From contig QHOV01000095.1 in assembly GCA_003218885.1 (NCBI GenBank), forward strand, positions 1 to 43,968: a DNA stretch of 43,968 nucleotides. Reading direction: 5' to 3'. The DNA comes from Verrucomicrobiota bacterium. GTDB lineage: Bacteria; Verrucomicrobiota; Verrucomicrobiia; Chthoniobacterales; UBA10450. The notes under the pieces were generated by a model, which saw only the letters and a program-made list of their open reading frames with translations, had not been told where the DNA came from and made no database searches. The first letter of the stretch is position 1; every line of letters starts with the position of its first letter. This document shows, piece by piece, positions 8,600 through 16,531 of this stretch. The position numbers were made by a program, and so were the translations under genes.

Positions 8600-8821
8600 G
8601 AAGGGGATTCCGATGCTAGATCGAGTCTGAATAGTTGCAAGTCTAAAATTGAGAAATCTTTAGACTTTTTTACTCGATGTCGATGATTAGCTCCTTCCTG
8701 CGTGCGAACAATTAGTTCAAAACATTTCGTCGAAATATAGGATCAGCGCGCTGGATGATCATTTCATCGGGCAAAGTCCTGCAAGCCAAATTTCGCCGAT
8801 GCGCGTGTTTTTGCTTCCCTT

Positions 8822-8850
8822 GGTAGGGCGCGTCACTCCGTGCGCGCCGC
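8822..8850. repeat. Family A hairpin repeat
   Basis: GGTAGGGCGCG-type copy: arms GGCGCG/CGCGCC (827-832, 843-848 of the 8 kb block) around loop TCACTCCGTG. It sits between the sigma factor and kinase genes. The rest of the 280-bp gap shows no gene. Confidence 0.65.
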
Positions 8851-8879
8851 CACGGTGAAGAGTTTGCCGGGGGAAGACG

Positions 8880-9644
8880 CTATTGCGAGACGGACAGGGC
8901 CGCGCAAAGATAGCGCAATTCGTCGTCGATCTCCTTAGCCCCTACGGTTTGGGCGACTTCTTTGCGGAGCAGATTGCGATAACGGTCACGCAACCGGTGC
9001 ACGAGTCTTTTCACTGCCGTTTCCTCAAGGCCGAGTATCCTGGCAAATGTTGCGTACGATACATCTTCTCTCTCCGCAGCGAGACAACTACTCAGCACAT
9101 CAAAGACGCGTCGTCGGCCGCGCTTTTCGCACTCATCGCCCAATTGCCGTAGCGCGCGCTCTACCACTGTCGCCGCCCAGCGCACGTCGAAGATTCTTTC
9201 TGGCGACCAGTTGTCCGATTCCTGCTTCGGAATCGACAAGTGAGATGGCGCCTCTGCCATCCAATCATCCCAGGAAACGAAACGCAGGTCACCTCCGCGT
9301 TTGCGCGCGGAACGCTTATCGACTTCGTCATGCAAAAAACGCTGCAACGCCTTGAGCAGAAGTGACCGGAACCTCCCTCTGTTTCGATCAGCAGACTGAA
9401 GGAGACGGCCTTTGACCACCTTGGCAAAAAAGTCCTGAGTCAAATCCTGTGCGTCGGGAACGGAGCGGCCCTGGCGGCAGATGAAAGCGAAGACTGGTCG
9501 CCAGTAAATTTTGCAAAGCTCAGCAAGTGCAGCTTGCGCCTCCGCGTCATCGCTTCCAGAGTCTGCGCAGGACAAAACGATGCTCCAGCGTGTCGTCTTG
9601 AACTGAGCACCGCGGCGGCCGTCAAGGGGGGTGTCCGTTTTCAC
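8880..9644 (-). CDS. ECF-type RNA polymerase sigma factor
   Basis: A 254-residue sigma-70-family factor of the long ECF-like type found in Verrucomicrobia and Planctomycetes. It shows KTTRWSIVLSC near the N-terminus, a sigma2 region (KIYWRPVFAFICRQG, DAQDLTQDFFAKVV, LLLKALQRFLHDEVDK) and a C-terminal sigma4 helix-turn-helix (SYATFARILGLEETAVKRLVHRLR). The start is GTG. By family it recruits RNA polymerase to a specific regulon. Its immediate downstream neighbour is a Ser/Thr kinase, so activity is probably controlled by phosphorylation rather than by an anti-sigma factor, none of which is encoded here. That regulatory link is inferred from context. Confidence 0.92.
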   Translation of the reverse strand: MKTDTPLDGRRGAQFKTTRWSIVLSCADSGSDDAEAQAALAELCKIYWRPVFAFICRQGRSVPDAQDLTQDFFAKVVKGRLLQSADRNRGRFRSLLLKALQRFLHDEVDKRSARKRGGDLRFVSWDDWMAEAPSHLSIPKQESDNWSPERIFDVRWAATVVERALRQLGDECEKRGRRRVFDVLSSCLAAEREDVSYATFARILGLEETAVKRLVHRLRDRYRNLLRKEVAQTVGAKEIDDELRYLCAALSVSQ

Positions 9645-9845
9645 AGCAGCCGATCATCTCATTTTCGCGGTTGTTACGCAAGTCTGATGATAAAACCGCT
9701 GCCGAGTCCCTGGATTGTCGGGCCAAGACCCGAGTTTTTCCATCTCTGTCGGCAGCGATTGAGGTGAGATTTCGCAACTTTTTTCGAAACTTCACCCAAA
9801 AAAATCCTAAGAAGATAGTGATTAACCCTTAACCGCCGTATTCCG

Positions 9846-11654
9846 ATGAGTTGGATCACCGTCGCTTGGTCAATGAATGCAGCGGCCTGTTTGACCCTTG
9901 CGGGCATTTATTTCGTGGTTTGGTCTAAACAGCGCGACAGCTGGGTGCATCTGTTGTTTTCATGTATTGCCCTTTCCGCGGCGGCGATTGCGGCGTTGGA
10001 ATTGCAGCTCGTCCACGCCGAAACGCCGAAGGCATATGGCGCAATTTTACGTTGGCGTCAGCTACCTGTATGGACACTTGTGCTGTCGCTGGTGGGTTTC
10101 ACGCGATTGTATCTTCGCGCGGGCCGACCATGGCTGGCTTGGAGTGCCTGCGGGTTACGGACTGTAGTTCTCGTACTCAATTTCGTTTTTACACCGAACC
10201 TGCACTACCGGGAAATCACCACTCTGCGGCAGTTAGCATGGGGCGGGGAGATGGCTTCGGTTCCATTGGGCACTCCGAACCCGTGGAGTCTGATCAGCGA
10301 GATCACTTTGCTGCTGCTTCTAGCATTTTTTGTTGATGCCAGCATTACCGCTTGGCGCCATGGCGAGCGCAAACGCGCCTTGATGGTTGGCGGCAACATT
10401 CTTTTCTTCGGCACGATCGTGGCGGCACAAGTGGCGCTGGTGGTATGGGGAGTCATCCAAGTTCCGTTTTTCTCCAGCTTCGCATATTTGGGCATTGTCG
10501 CCGCGCTTGGTTACGAATTGAGCCACGATATGATTCGAACGGTACGACTCGCGCATGAATTGGAGCTCACCGAGAAGAGACTGACTTTGACCGCCGATTC
10601 GACTGGAGTCGGACTATGGGAGTGGGACTTAAACAAAAATGAAATCTGGGTTACACCCAACCGACGTGCTCAGTTGGGCCTCCCTGCATCGGGGAAGATC
10701 ACGTTCGAACATCTCATCTCTCGATGGTACCCCGACGACCGCGAACAAGTCCGGCTGGCGCTCAAGGAGGCGGTCGAAAACGGGCGAGATTACGATGTTG
10801 AGTTTCGCATTGTGCTTACTGACGGAAGCGTGCGCTGGATTGAATCGCGTGGCCGCGTGCAGGTAAACAAAGACGGAAAACCGAGGCGCCTGTTAGGAAT
10901 CAGCATGGACGTCACTGCTCGAAGAGAGGCACGCTTGGAGACCCAACGGCTGAGGCAGCAAAGGACAGTGTTGCTAGAGAGGGAAGTTGCCGAGCGCGCA
11001 CGTCTCGAACGTGAGGTGATTGAGAGTTGTGCGCGCGAACAACGGCGAATTGCGTACGATTTGCACGACGGTGTTGGACAACAATTGGTGGGCATCGCAT
11101 TGAGCGCGAAACTGCTCGAGGAACAACTCCGCGCCGAACGATCCGCCGAAGCCGACAGGGCAAGTCTGATCGCGCAGCTCGCCAATGGGGCAGCCAGGCA
11201 AGTGCGGCTTACTGCGCGCACCCTCGAAGGCGCCGACGGAGTGGGAGATTTGAAAACGGCTCTCAGGTCGCTGGCCGCGAATATGAGTGAGAATTGCGGG
11301 GTTAAGGTCACGGTTAAAGCGGATTCTTCGTCTCTACCGATTAGCCCGCCTGTGGCAGCTCAACTCTACCGGGTTGCTCAGGAAGCGATGCGTAATGCCA
11401 TTGAGCACGGTGCTGCTCGCGAGGTGCTGATCCAGCTCACATTCGGTGATCAGGACCTGATGCTGACGGTGCAAGATGACGGGAAAGGTTTCGACGCCAA
11501 CATTAACGGCCGGGGAATGGGGCTTCGAATCATGCGCTATCGCGCGCAGTGCATCGGCGGCTCGTGCGAAGTGCACGCCGGCCCCGGTCAAGGCACCATC
11601 GTCCATTGCCGCGTGCCGTTGGAAGTGCAGCCTGCTGTTTTTGGCCTGCCATGA
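9846..11654 (+). CDS. 7TM-PAS sensor histidine kinase, NarL type
   Basis: A 602-residue sensor kinase. The N-terminal 225 residues form about seven hydrophobic segments (7TM sensor-like). A PAS/PAC domain follows (about 240-360: TADSTGVGLWEWDLNKNE, FRIVLTDGSVRWIESRG, GISMDVTARREA), then a coiled coil. The HisKA_3 dimerisation region has the phospho-accepting His407 in EQRRIAYDLHDGVGQQL. The HATPase domain shows YRVAQEAMRNAIEHG and DDGKGFDANINGRGMGL. It should autophosphorylate and pass phosphate to the NarL-type regulator whose start overlaps its stop (ATGA). It is divergent from the sigma factor gene; a CGAAACTTC about 60 bp upstream of the ATG resembles an ECF -35, which is speculative. Confidence 0.93.
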   Translation: MSWITVAWSMNAAACLTLAGIYFVVWSKQRDSWVHLLFSCIALSAAAIAALELQLVHAETPKAYGAILRWRQLPVWTLVLSLVGFTRLYLRAGRPWLAWSACGLRTVVLVLNFVFTPNLHYREITTLRQLAWGGEMASVPLGTPNPWSLISEITLLLLLAFFVDASITAWRHGERKRALMVGGNILFFGTIVAAQVALVVWGVIQVPFFSSFAYLGIVAALGYELSHDMIRTVRLAHELELTEKRLTLTADSTGVGLWEWDLNKNEIWVTPNRRAQLGLPASGKITFEHLISRWYPDDREQVRLALKEAVENGRDYDVEFRIVLTDGSVRWIESRGRVQVNKDGKPRRLLGISMDVTARREARLETQRLRQQRTVLLEREVAERARLEREVIESCAREQRRIAYDLHDGVGQQLVGIALSAKLLEEQLRAERSAEADRASLIAQLANGAARQVRLTARTLEGADGVGDLKTALRSLAANMSENCGVKVTVKADSSSLPISPPVAAQLYRVAQEAMRNAIEHGAAREVLIQLTFGDQDLMLTVQDDGKGFDANINGRGMGLRIMRYRAQCIGGSCEVHAGPGQGTIVHCRVPLEVQPAVFGLP

Positions 11655-12376
11655 CGCCGAAGGGAGAAAGCCATAAGAAATCGCGCACCGTCGTGGTCGA
11701 GGATCACCCGGTGCTTTGTGATGGGCTCAAACAGTTGATCAATAGTCAACCGGACCTCGCCTGTGTCGGAGTCGCGGACAACATCTCGGACGCCAAACGG
11801 CTCGTAGAGCAATGCAAACCCGATCTGATGGTTCTCGATCTGCGTTTGAAGGGCGGCGACGCGCTTGACTTCATCAAAACATTGCGGGTCGAGCATCCCG
11901 AAGTAAAGGTGCTCGTCCTTTCGCAATATGATGAGTTGATTTTCGCTGAGCGGACGCTGCGTGCCGGCGCTTCTGGTTACATCATGAAGGAGAACGCCAC
12001 CGATGAAGTGCTCCGGGCAGTGCGCAAAGTTCTCGCCGGAGAATTGTATTTCAGCGAACGAGTCGCCGCGGCCATAGTGCAGAGAACGTTGCGCGAAAAA
12101 CCGGACAGCTCGCGTGTCGGCGTCGAGATTCTCTCAGATCGCGAGATGCAGGTGTTTCAACTTTTGGGTGCTTCGTACAGTCCGCGTGAGATTGCCGAGC
12201 AATTTCACCTGAGCCGCAAGACCGTCGAGACCCATTGCGAAAAAATTAAGCACAAGCTAAGTCTCCACAACGCGGCCGAACTAAAGCAATTTGCGCGCAG
12301 ATGGGCCATTGAGAACATGACGCCTTCTCAACCTTGGGTGACCTCCGGATCACATAACGATCGTGGAAAAAAGTAG
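11651..12376 (+). CDS. NarL/LuxR-type response regulator
   Basis: The track starts at 11549, but the ATG at 11651 overlaps the kinase stop (ATGA), the usual sign of translational coupling, and gives a 241-residue NarL-family regulator. The receiver has VVVEDHPVLCDG, the phosphoacceptor Asp63 in LMVLDLRLKGGD, VLSQYDE and GYIMKENAT. The C-terminal LuxR-type helix-turn-helix is LSDREMQVFQLLGASYSPREI...SRKTVETHCEKIKHKL. It is the cognate output of the kinase upstream and should bind DNA as a phosphorylated dimer. Targets are unknown; the adjacent pseudo-receiver regulator at 12794 is its closest relative here and a candidate partner or target. Confidence 0.93.
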   Translation: MTPKGESHKKSRTVVVEDHPVLCDGLKQLINSQPDLACVGVADNISDAKRLVEQCKPDLMVLDLRLKGGDALDFIKTLRVEHPEVKVLVLSQYDELIFAERTLRAGASGYIMKENATDEVLRAVRKVLAGELYFSERVAAAIVQRTLREKPDSSRVGVEILSDREMQVFQLLGASYSPREIAEQFHLSRKTVETHCEKIKHKLSLHNAAELKQFARRWAIENMTPSQPWVTSGSHNDRGKK

Positions 12377-12509
12377 GTAAGGCGCGTCACTCCGTGCGCG
12401 TCGGAAGGTAGGGCGTTCAGTCCTCTGCACGCCGTCTTATTTACAATTCAGGCAGCGGCGCGCACGGAGTGACGCGCTTTACCAACGAAAGCAAAACTTT
12501 CGTTGGTAA
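12376..12509. repeat. Composite family A element
   Basis: GGTAAGGCGCGTCACTCCGTG near 12376 and its inverted, slightly changed copy ending CGCGCTTTACC at 12483 bracket an internal hairpin with loop CAGTCCTCTG and arms GGCGT/ACGCC (412-416, 429-433). A perfect 13-bp hairpin follows directly: TTACCAACGAAAG, loop CAAAA, CTTTCGTTGGTAA (12479-12509). The whole unit sits just after the response regulator stop and may act as a transcript-end structure. Confidence 0.65.
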
Positions 12510-12523
12510 TAACTCGAGTAATT

Positions 12524-12555
12524 ACCTAGGGGCGGTTCGCATCCTCAACCTAGGT
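12524..12555. promoter_or_regulatory. Paired CCTAGG sites, possible operator
   Basis: ACCTAGG (12524-12530) and CCTAGGT (12549-12555) form an inverted pair; the two CCTAGG cores are 24 bp apart, about 240 bp upstream of the orphan regulator. Spacing near two helical turns would suit a dimeric regulator. This is inference from symmetry only. The remainder of 12556-12716 shows no gene. Confidence 0.3.
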
Positions 12556-12716
12556 CAAAAACCAGACGCTCAATCAGCACAGCAAGTCTGGGAACTTCGC
12601 GAGGGAATTTCCGTAGAATCTTGGTGAGGTGGAAACGCTATTTTTCCAAATCAAAAATTTCACGGGCGATCGCGAGCGCGGCCGCCTGAATCACCAGCCT
12701 AAGCCCAACCCCAGCA

Positions 12717-12750
12717 TGAGGGCTCCGCGGGGAAACCCGGAGCCCTACAT
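12717..12750. repeat. Strong hairpin upstream of orphan regulator
   Basis: Arms AGGGCTCCG/CGGAGCCCT (12719-12727, 12738-12746) with additional GG/CC pairing around GGAAA, and outer ATG/CAT pairing. It ends 43 bp before the ATG of the 12794 gene. It could be a repeat unit or a leader structure. Confidence 0.45.
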
Positions 12751-12793
12751 GGGGCTTTGCAGCTGCAGTAAATCTAACCAAGGATAAACACTA

Positions 12794-13630
12794 ATGAACA
12801 CGAATGTGGATGTCGGGGGTCCTGCGTCAGAGGCCGGAGGTCGGCCGCTTTCGCTCTGGGGCTACTGTGAAAGTGTCGGCGAGCAACCGGCAAAAATACG
12901 AATTTTGGTGTTGGACGAGCAACCGCTGCTCCGGCACGGGATCAGCGCGTATCTCAATTCGCAGCCTGACATGATGGTGTGTGGTGAGGGGGGCAGTGTG
13001 TCAGACGCGCGAAGCAAGGTCGCCGAGTGCCAGCCGCAATTTGTGGTGACCGCGCTGCGGCTCGGCGCAGGAGACAACCTCAAATTGATCAAGGAGCTAA
13101 AAACCCAAAACCCAGCGCTGCGCATCCTGTTGTACTCCGCATTCGAAGAAAGCATTTTCGCCGAGCGCGCCATGCGCGCCGGAGCGAGTGGTTACGTGAT
13201 GAAACAAGCACCCAGCGAAACGCTGGCTGTCGCGATTCGCGAGATCGTGAAGGGCGGCATTTACGTGAGCCGGGAGGTGGCCCTGAGCGCATTCCGCAAA
13301 TCGCTCCAGCGGCAACGAAAAAATGATTACGCGCTGAGACCAGCTCCTTCTCTTGAAGAGTTATCCAATCGCGAGATGCACATTTTCCAGTTGCTCGGCT
13401 CAGGGCTTGGCACCCGGCAGATCGCGCAATCGTTGGGCTTGAGCGTGAAGACGATCGAGAGCCACCGGGAAAACATTAAACATAAGCTGCACGTGAGCTC
13501 CAGCGCGGAGTTGCGCGTGTGCGCCGCTAAATGGGTGGAGCAAAGACTCAGCGCGGAAGAGCCTGTTTTCCGACGCGCCGGCCGCCAACCAAAGCTGCCA
13601 TCTGTCGCGCCAGTTACACCGGAAATATAA
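12794..13630 (+). CDS. NarL/LuxR-type regulator with degenerate receiver
   Basis: A 278-residue paralog of the 11651 regulator. ATG at 12794, AAGGAT about 10 nt upstream. The receiver aligns along its length (ILVLDEQPLLRHG, LLYSAFEES, GYVMKQAPSE), but the phosphoacceptor position reads FVVTALRLGAGD: Ala87, codon GCG at 13052-13054, where the neighbour has Asp. The acidic pair (Asp41/Glu42), the Ser switch residue and the Lys are kept. The LuxR-type DNA-binding domain (LSNREMHIFQLLGSGLGTRQI...VKTIESHRENIKHKL) is intact. Such receivers cannot be activated by aspartyl phosphorylation and usually act constitutively, by ligand, or through heterodimers. It has a 33-residue N-terminal extension and follows the kinase-regulator pair after a 417-bp repeat-rich gap. 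Confidence 0.9.
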   Translation: MNTNVDVGGPASEAGGRPLSLWGYCESVGEQPAKIRILVLDEQPLLRHGISAYLNSQPDMMVCGEGGSVSDARSKVAECQPQFVVTALRLGAGDNLKLIKELKTQNPALRILLYSAFEESIFAERAMRAGASGYVMKQAPSETLAVAIREIVKGGIYVSREVALSAFRKSLQRQRKNDYALRPAPSLEELSNREMHIFQLLGSGLGTRQIAQSLGLSVKTIESHRENIKHKLHVSSSAELRVCAAKWVEQRLSAEEPVFRRAGRQPKLPSVAPVTPEI

Positions 13631-13646
13631 AAGATTGCTAGCTGCG

Positions 13647-13687
13647 CGAGGGCTTCGCGGGCAACCGCGGGGCCCTCGTTGTTTCTG
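13647..13687 (+). terminator. Rho-independent terminator
   Basis: Directly after the 13630 stop: stem CGAGGGC/GCCCTCG, an inner stem CGCGG/CCGCG capped by the GNRA-type loop GCAA, then TTGTTTCT. It should end the orphan regulator transcript. Confidence 0.65.
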
Positions 13688-13756
13688 TAGAAGAGCTTTT
13701 TGAGCAAGCTGCCTATGCTCCCCAGAGAATCTTTGCACGCGCCGCGTACGGCTAGC

Positions 13757-13783
13757 GGCGCGCACGGAGTGACGCGCCCTACC
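13757..13783. repeat. Family A hairpin repeat
   Basis: Arms GGCGCG/CGCGCC around CACGGAGTGA, followed by CTACC: the exact inverse of the 8822 copy. It lies between convergent genes (orphan regulator and glgP). Confidence 0.65.
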
Positions 13784-13830
13784 GGCGAAAGCAGGCGCAG
13801 TTCGTGCACAGCCAAGATGGCTGTGCCCCT

Positions 13831-16386
13831 TTAAGACCAGGTGATGAGACGCAGTTCGTGTGCCTGCATCAGGCAGGGATGCGTGGGCACGACGCGGACG
13901 CTGAACCCGTACGTGCCGCTCTCGGTCGCGGGAACGCTTCCCTCGTAAATGTAATTGCCGTCGCCATCGGCCTTACCGCTTTGATGTAGCACGCTGGCGA
14001 TAGGATTACGGATGTCGCCATTGTCCAGTTCGCCGTGATACGCCTCCACGCGCACATGTTGCGGATCGACTGCGCCCAGACGCACGCGCGCCCTGATCTG
14101 TAATGATTCGCCGACCAAAATGTTTTGCCCGTCTTTGTTGCCTATCTGGACATCCGAAATTTTTACTTCCGACCAATCCTTGCGTATTTGCGTTTTCCAC
14201 TGGCTTAATTGCGTGGCCGCGCCGCAGCCGTCGCGAGAAAAATTCTCGTACGCCTGGGCTGCTGGAATGTAGAGTTGTTCGGTATATTCCTTGACCATCC
14301 GCTGCGTGTTGAAGACCGGCGTGACGCTGCGAATGGATTCGCGCATCAATTGCACCCAGGCGAGGGGAAGTTTGCCGTCCGGCTTCGCGTAATACAGCGG
14401 CACGATTTGGTTCTCGAGCAATTGATAAAGACTACTGGCGTCCACTTCATTTTGAAATTCGGTGGTGCCATCGTCGATCTCAGCGCCAATGGCCCAGCCG
14501 TTGGAGCCGTTGTAGCCTTCCCGCCACCAGCCATCGAGCACGCTCAGGTTAATCCCGCCATTCGGCGCGGATTTCATCCCACTGGTGCCGCTTGCTTCCA
14601 ATGGACGCAGGGGGTGGTTCAGCCAAAGATCGACTCCCTGCACGAGGCGGCGCGCGATGTAGCTGTCGTAGTCTTCCAGAAAGACGACGCGATTTTCCAA
14701 GCCGGGTTCGCGGCTGAATTTGTAAACTTCTTGGATAAGCGCTTTGCCTGCTTCATCGCGCGGATGCGCTTTGCCCGCGAAAATGAATTGCACCGGGCGA
14801 GTGGTGTCGTTCACCAATCGCTTTAATCGTTCCTTATCACTAAACAAAAGCGTGCCGCGCTTGTAAGTGGCAAAACGGCGCGCGAAACCGACGGTCAAAA
14901 TTTCCGGGTCAAGAATGCGATTAACCTTGCGAATAAACTCTGGGGATTCACCCATTCGCTCACGGCGCTGTCGTTCCCGGTCGCGAACAAATTCAATCAG
15001 CCGGCGTTTGAGTTTTTGATGCGTCTCCCAAAGTTGCGCATCGTGAATATCAATGACGCCGCGCCAAAATTCCGGCTCGGTCAGGTGTTCCTCCCAGGCG
15101 CTGAGATGCTTGCGGTAAAGCGCCGCAAACTCCGGTGCCATCCAGGTCTTGGTATGAACACCGTTCGTGATGCTGGTAATTGGCACTTCGTGGACCGGAA
15201 CGCCCGACCACACGTCTTTCCAAAGTGATCGAGTCACTTCTCCGTGCAATTTACTGACGCCGTTCGCGTGCCGGCTGAGACGCAGCGCGAGAATGGTCAT
15301 ACTGAACGGATCATTTGGATTGAGCCGTGTCTGGCCGAATGAGAACAGCTCGTCGAATGAAATGTTTAGTTCCTTGACGAATTTACCAAAATACTTCTGC
15401 ATCATCTCGCGCGAGAACGAGTCCTGACCAGCGGGAACCGGAGTATGCGTGGTAAAAACGTTGGCCGCCGCGGCCACTTGCAGTGCCGAATAAAAATCGA
15501 GCTTCTTTTCCACGACATTGAGACGGATGCGTTCCAGCGCCAGAAACGCCGAATGCCCCTCGTTCATGTGAAACACATCTGGCTGAATTCCGAGCGCGCT
15601 CAGCGCTTTCACTCCACCAATCCCGAGCATGATCTCCTGACGCATGCGCATCTCGAGGTCGCCGCCGTACAGCTCGGCAGTAATTAATCGGTCTTCGGCA
15701 GTGTTTTCCGGAATATCAGTGTCGAGCAGATAGACGTTTACCCGCCCGACGCGCAATTCCCAAAGCCTGGCAAAAACGTCGCGATCCAGAATCGGCACTG
15801 AGATAAGAAACTTCGTATCGCCTCGGCGGACTTCGCGGATCGGCAGATGATAAAAATTTTGGTTGAGGTTAATCGCTCCCTGAATGCCTTCCTTATCGAT
15901 CTGCTGGCGGAAATAGCCGTGCCGATAGAGAAGACCGATCGCAACGAAATTTAGATCAAGATCGCTGGCCGACTTGCAATGGTCGCCAGCGAGGATGCCC
16001 AAGCCACCGGAGTAATTCGGAATCGATTCGTGAAATCCAAATTCGGCAGAAAAATAGGCAATGGGATTTTTGATCGCGCTTCCGGCTCCGGTCTTTCCGT
16101 AGGTATCGTGGCGCCCCAGATATTTCTCGAATTCCTCAAAGACTTGCTTGAGCTCGCGCAGAAAATTCTTGTCCTGCGAAAGTTCTTCCAGCCGGGATTG
16201 CCGCGAAAGTTGCAGCATGCGGATCGGATTATGATTAGTGCGGTCCCAAAGCTCGGGATCGAGATGCCGGAACAGGCGGCGCGCGGAGGGCTCCCACGTC
16301 CACCAAAGGTTGAAACTCATCTCCCGCAGCGGCTCGAGCGCCGGTGGCAGGACGGGCGTCACATTATAAGTTTGAAAAGTCGGCAT
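13831..16386 (-). CDS. glgP: Alpha-glucan (glycogen) phosphorylase
   Basis: Phosphorolyses alpha-1,4-glucan chains to glucose-1-phosphate with pyridoxal phosphate. The protein has an N-terminal DUF3417-type region (ALEPLREMSFNLWWTWEPSARRLF), AYFSAEFGFHESIPNYSGGLGILAGDH, FHMNEGHSAFLALERIR, GFARRFATYKRGTLLF, and the PLP-lysine region EASGTSGMKSAPNGGINLSV. This is the shorter TIGR02094-type phosphorylase rather than the E. coli MalP/GlgP type. A C-terminal extension of about 100 residues (SEVKISDVQIG...) looks like a beta domain. The ATG at 16386 is chosen; the track's 16401 is a GTG adjoining a repeat. With glgB at the right edge it points to a glycogen store. Confidence 0.94.
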   Translation of the reverse strand: MPTFQTYNVTPVLPPALEPLREMSFNLWWTWEPSARRLFRHLDPELWDRTNHNPIRMLQLSRQSRLEELSQDKNFLRELKQVFEEFEKYLGRHDTYGKTGAGSAIKNPIAYFSAEFGFHESIPNYSGGLGILAGDHCKSASDLDLNFVAIGLLYRHGYFRQQIDKEGIQGAINLNQNFYHLPIREVRRGDTKFLISVPILDRDVFARLWELRVGRVNVYLLDTDIPENTAEDRLITAELYGGDLEMRMRQEIMLGIGGVKALSALGIQPDVFHMNEGHSAFLALERIRLNVVEKKLDFYSALQVAAAANVFTTHTPVPAGQDSFSREMMQKYFGKFVKELNISFDELFSFGQTRLNPNDPFSMTILALRLSRHANGVSKLHGEVTRSLWKDVWSGVPVHEVPITSITNGVHTKTWMAPEFAALYRKHLSAWEEHLTEPEFWRGVIDIHDAQLWETHQKLKRRLIEFVRDRERQRRERMGESPEFIRKVNRILDPEILTVGFARRFATYKRGTLLFSDKERLKRLVNDTTRPVQFIFAGKAHPRDEAGKALIQEVYKFSREPGLENRVVFLEDYDSYIARRLVQGVDLWLNHPLRPLEASGTSGMKSAPNGGINLSVLDGWWREGYNGSNGWAIGAEIDDGTTEFQNEVDASSLYQLLENQIVPLYYAKPDGKLPLAWVQLMRESIRSVTPVFNTQRMVKEYTEQLYIPAAQAYENFSRDGCGAATQLSQWKTQIRKDWSEVKISDVQIGNKDGQNILVGESLQIRARVRLGAVDPQHVRVEAYHGELDNGDIRNPIASVLHQSGKADGDGNYIYEGSVPATESGTYGFSVRVVPTHPCLMQAHELRLITWS

Positions 16387-16401
16387 GCGGGTGAGCGTCA
16401 C

Positions 16402-16531
16402 TGTAGCCGGGATCGGTGATCCCGGTCGACCACAGAGAACGACTTAATCAATCTCGAACGCTCTCGTGGTCAAGAAAGCTCAACTGCTAAGTCAGCCCGG
16501 TCGGCCGCCGGCGTCAACGCCCCCGGCTACA
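16402..16531. repeat. Family B bracketed hairpin element
   Basis: TGTAGCC at 16402 and GGCTACA at 16525-16531 bracket the element. First hairpin: CCGGGA/TCCCGG around TCGGTGA (16407-16425). Last hairpin: GCCGG/CCGGC with 7-nt loop TCAACGC and one C-C mismatch (16507-16527). GACCAC (16428) and GTGGTC (16466) pair in between. The last hairpin lies inside the rhomboid reading frame and encodes its Gly/Ala-rich C-terminal tail. Confidence 0.7.

Noticed and set aside
9785-9793. CGAAACTTC as a shared ECF promoter element (also near 5106)
   Set aside because: The 5106 copy points away from any gene and no consistent -10 follows either copy.
14209-14826. 205-residue plus-strand ORF inside glgP
   Set aside because: Shadow of the conserved phosphorylase frame, with no supporting start or motif.
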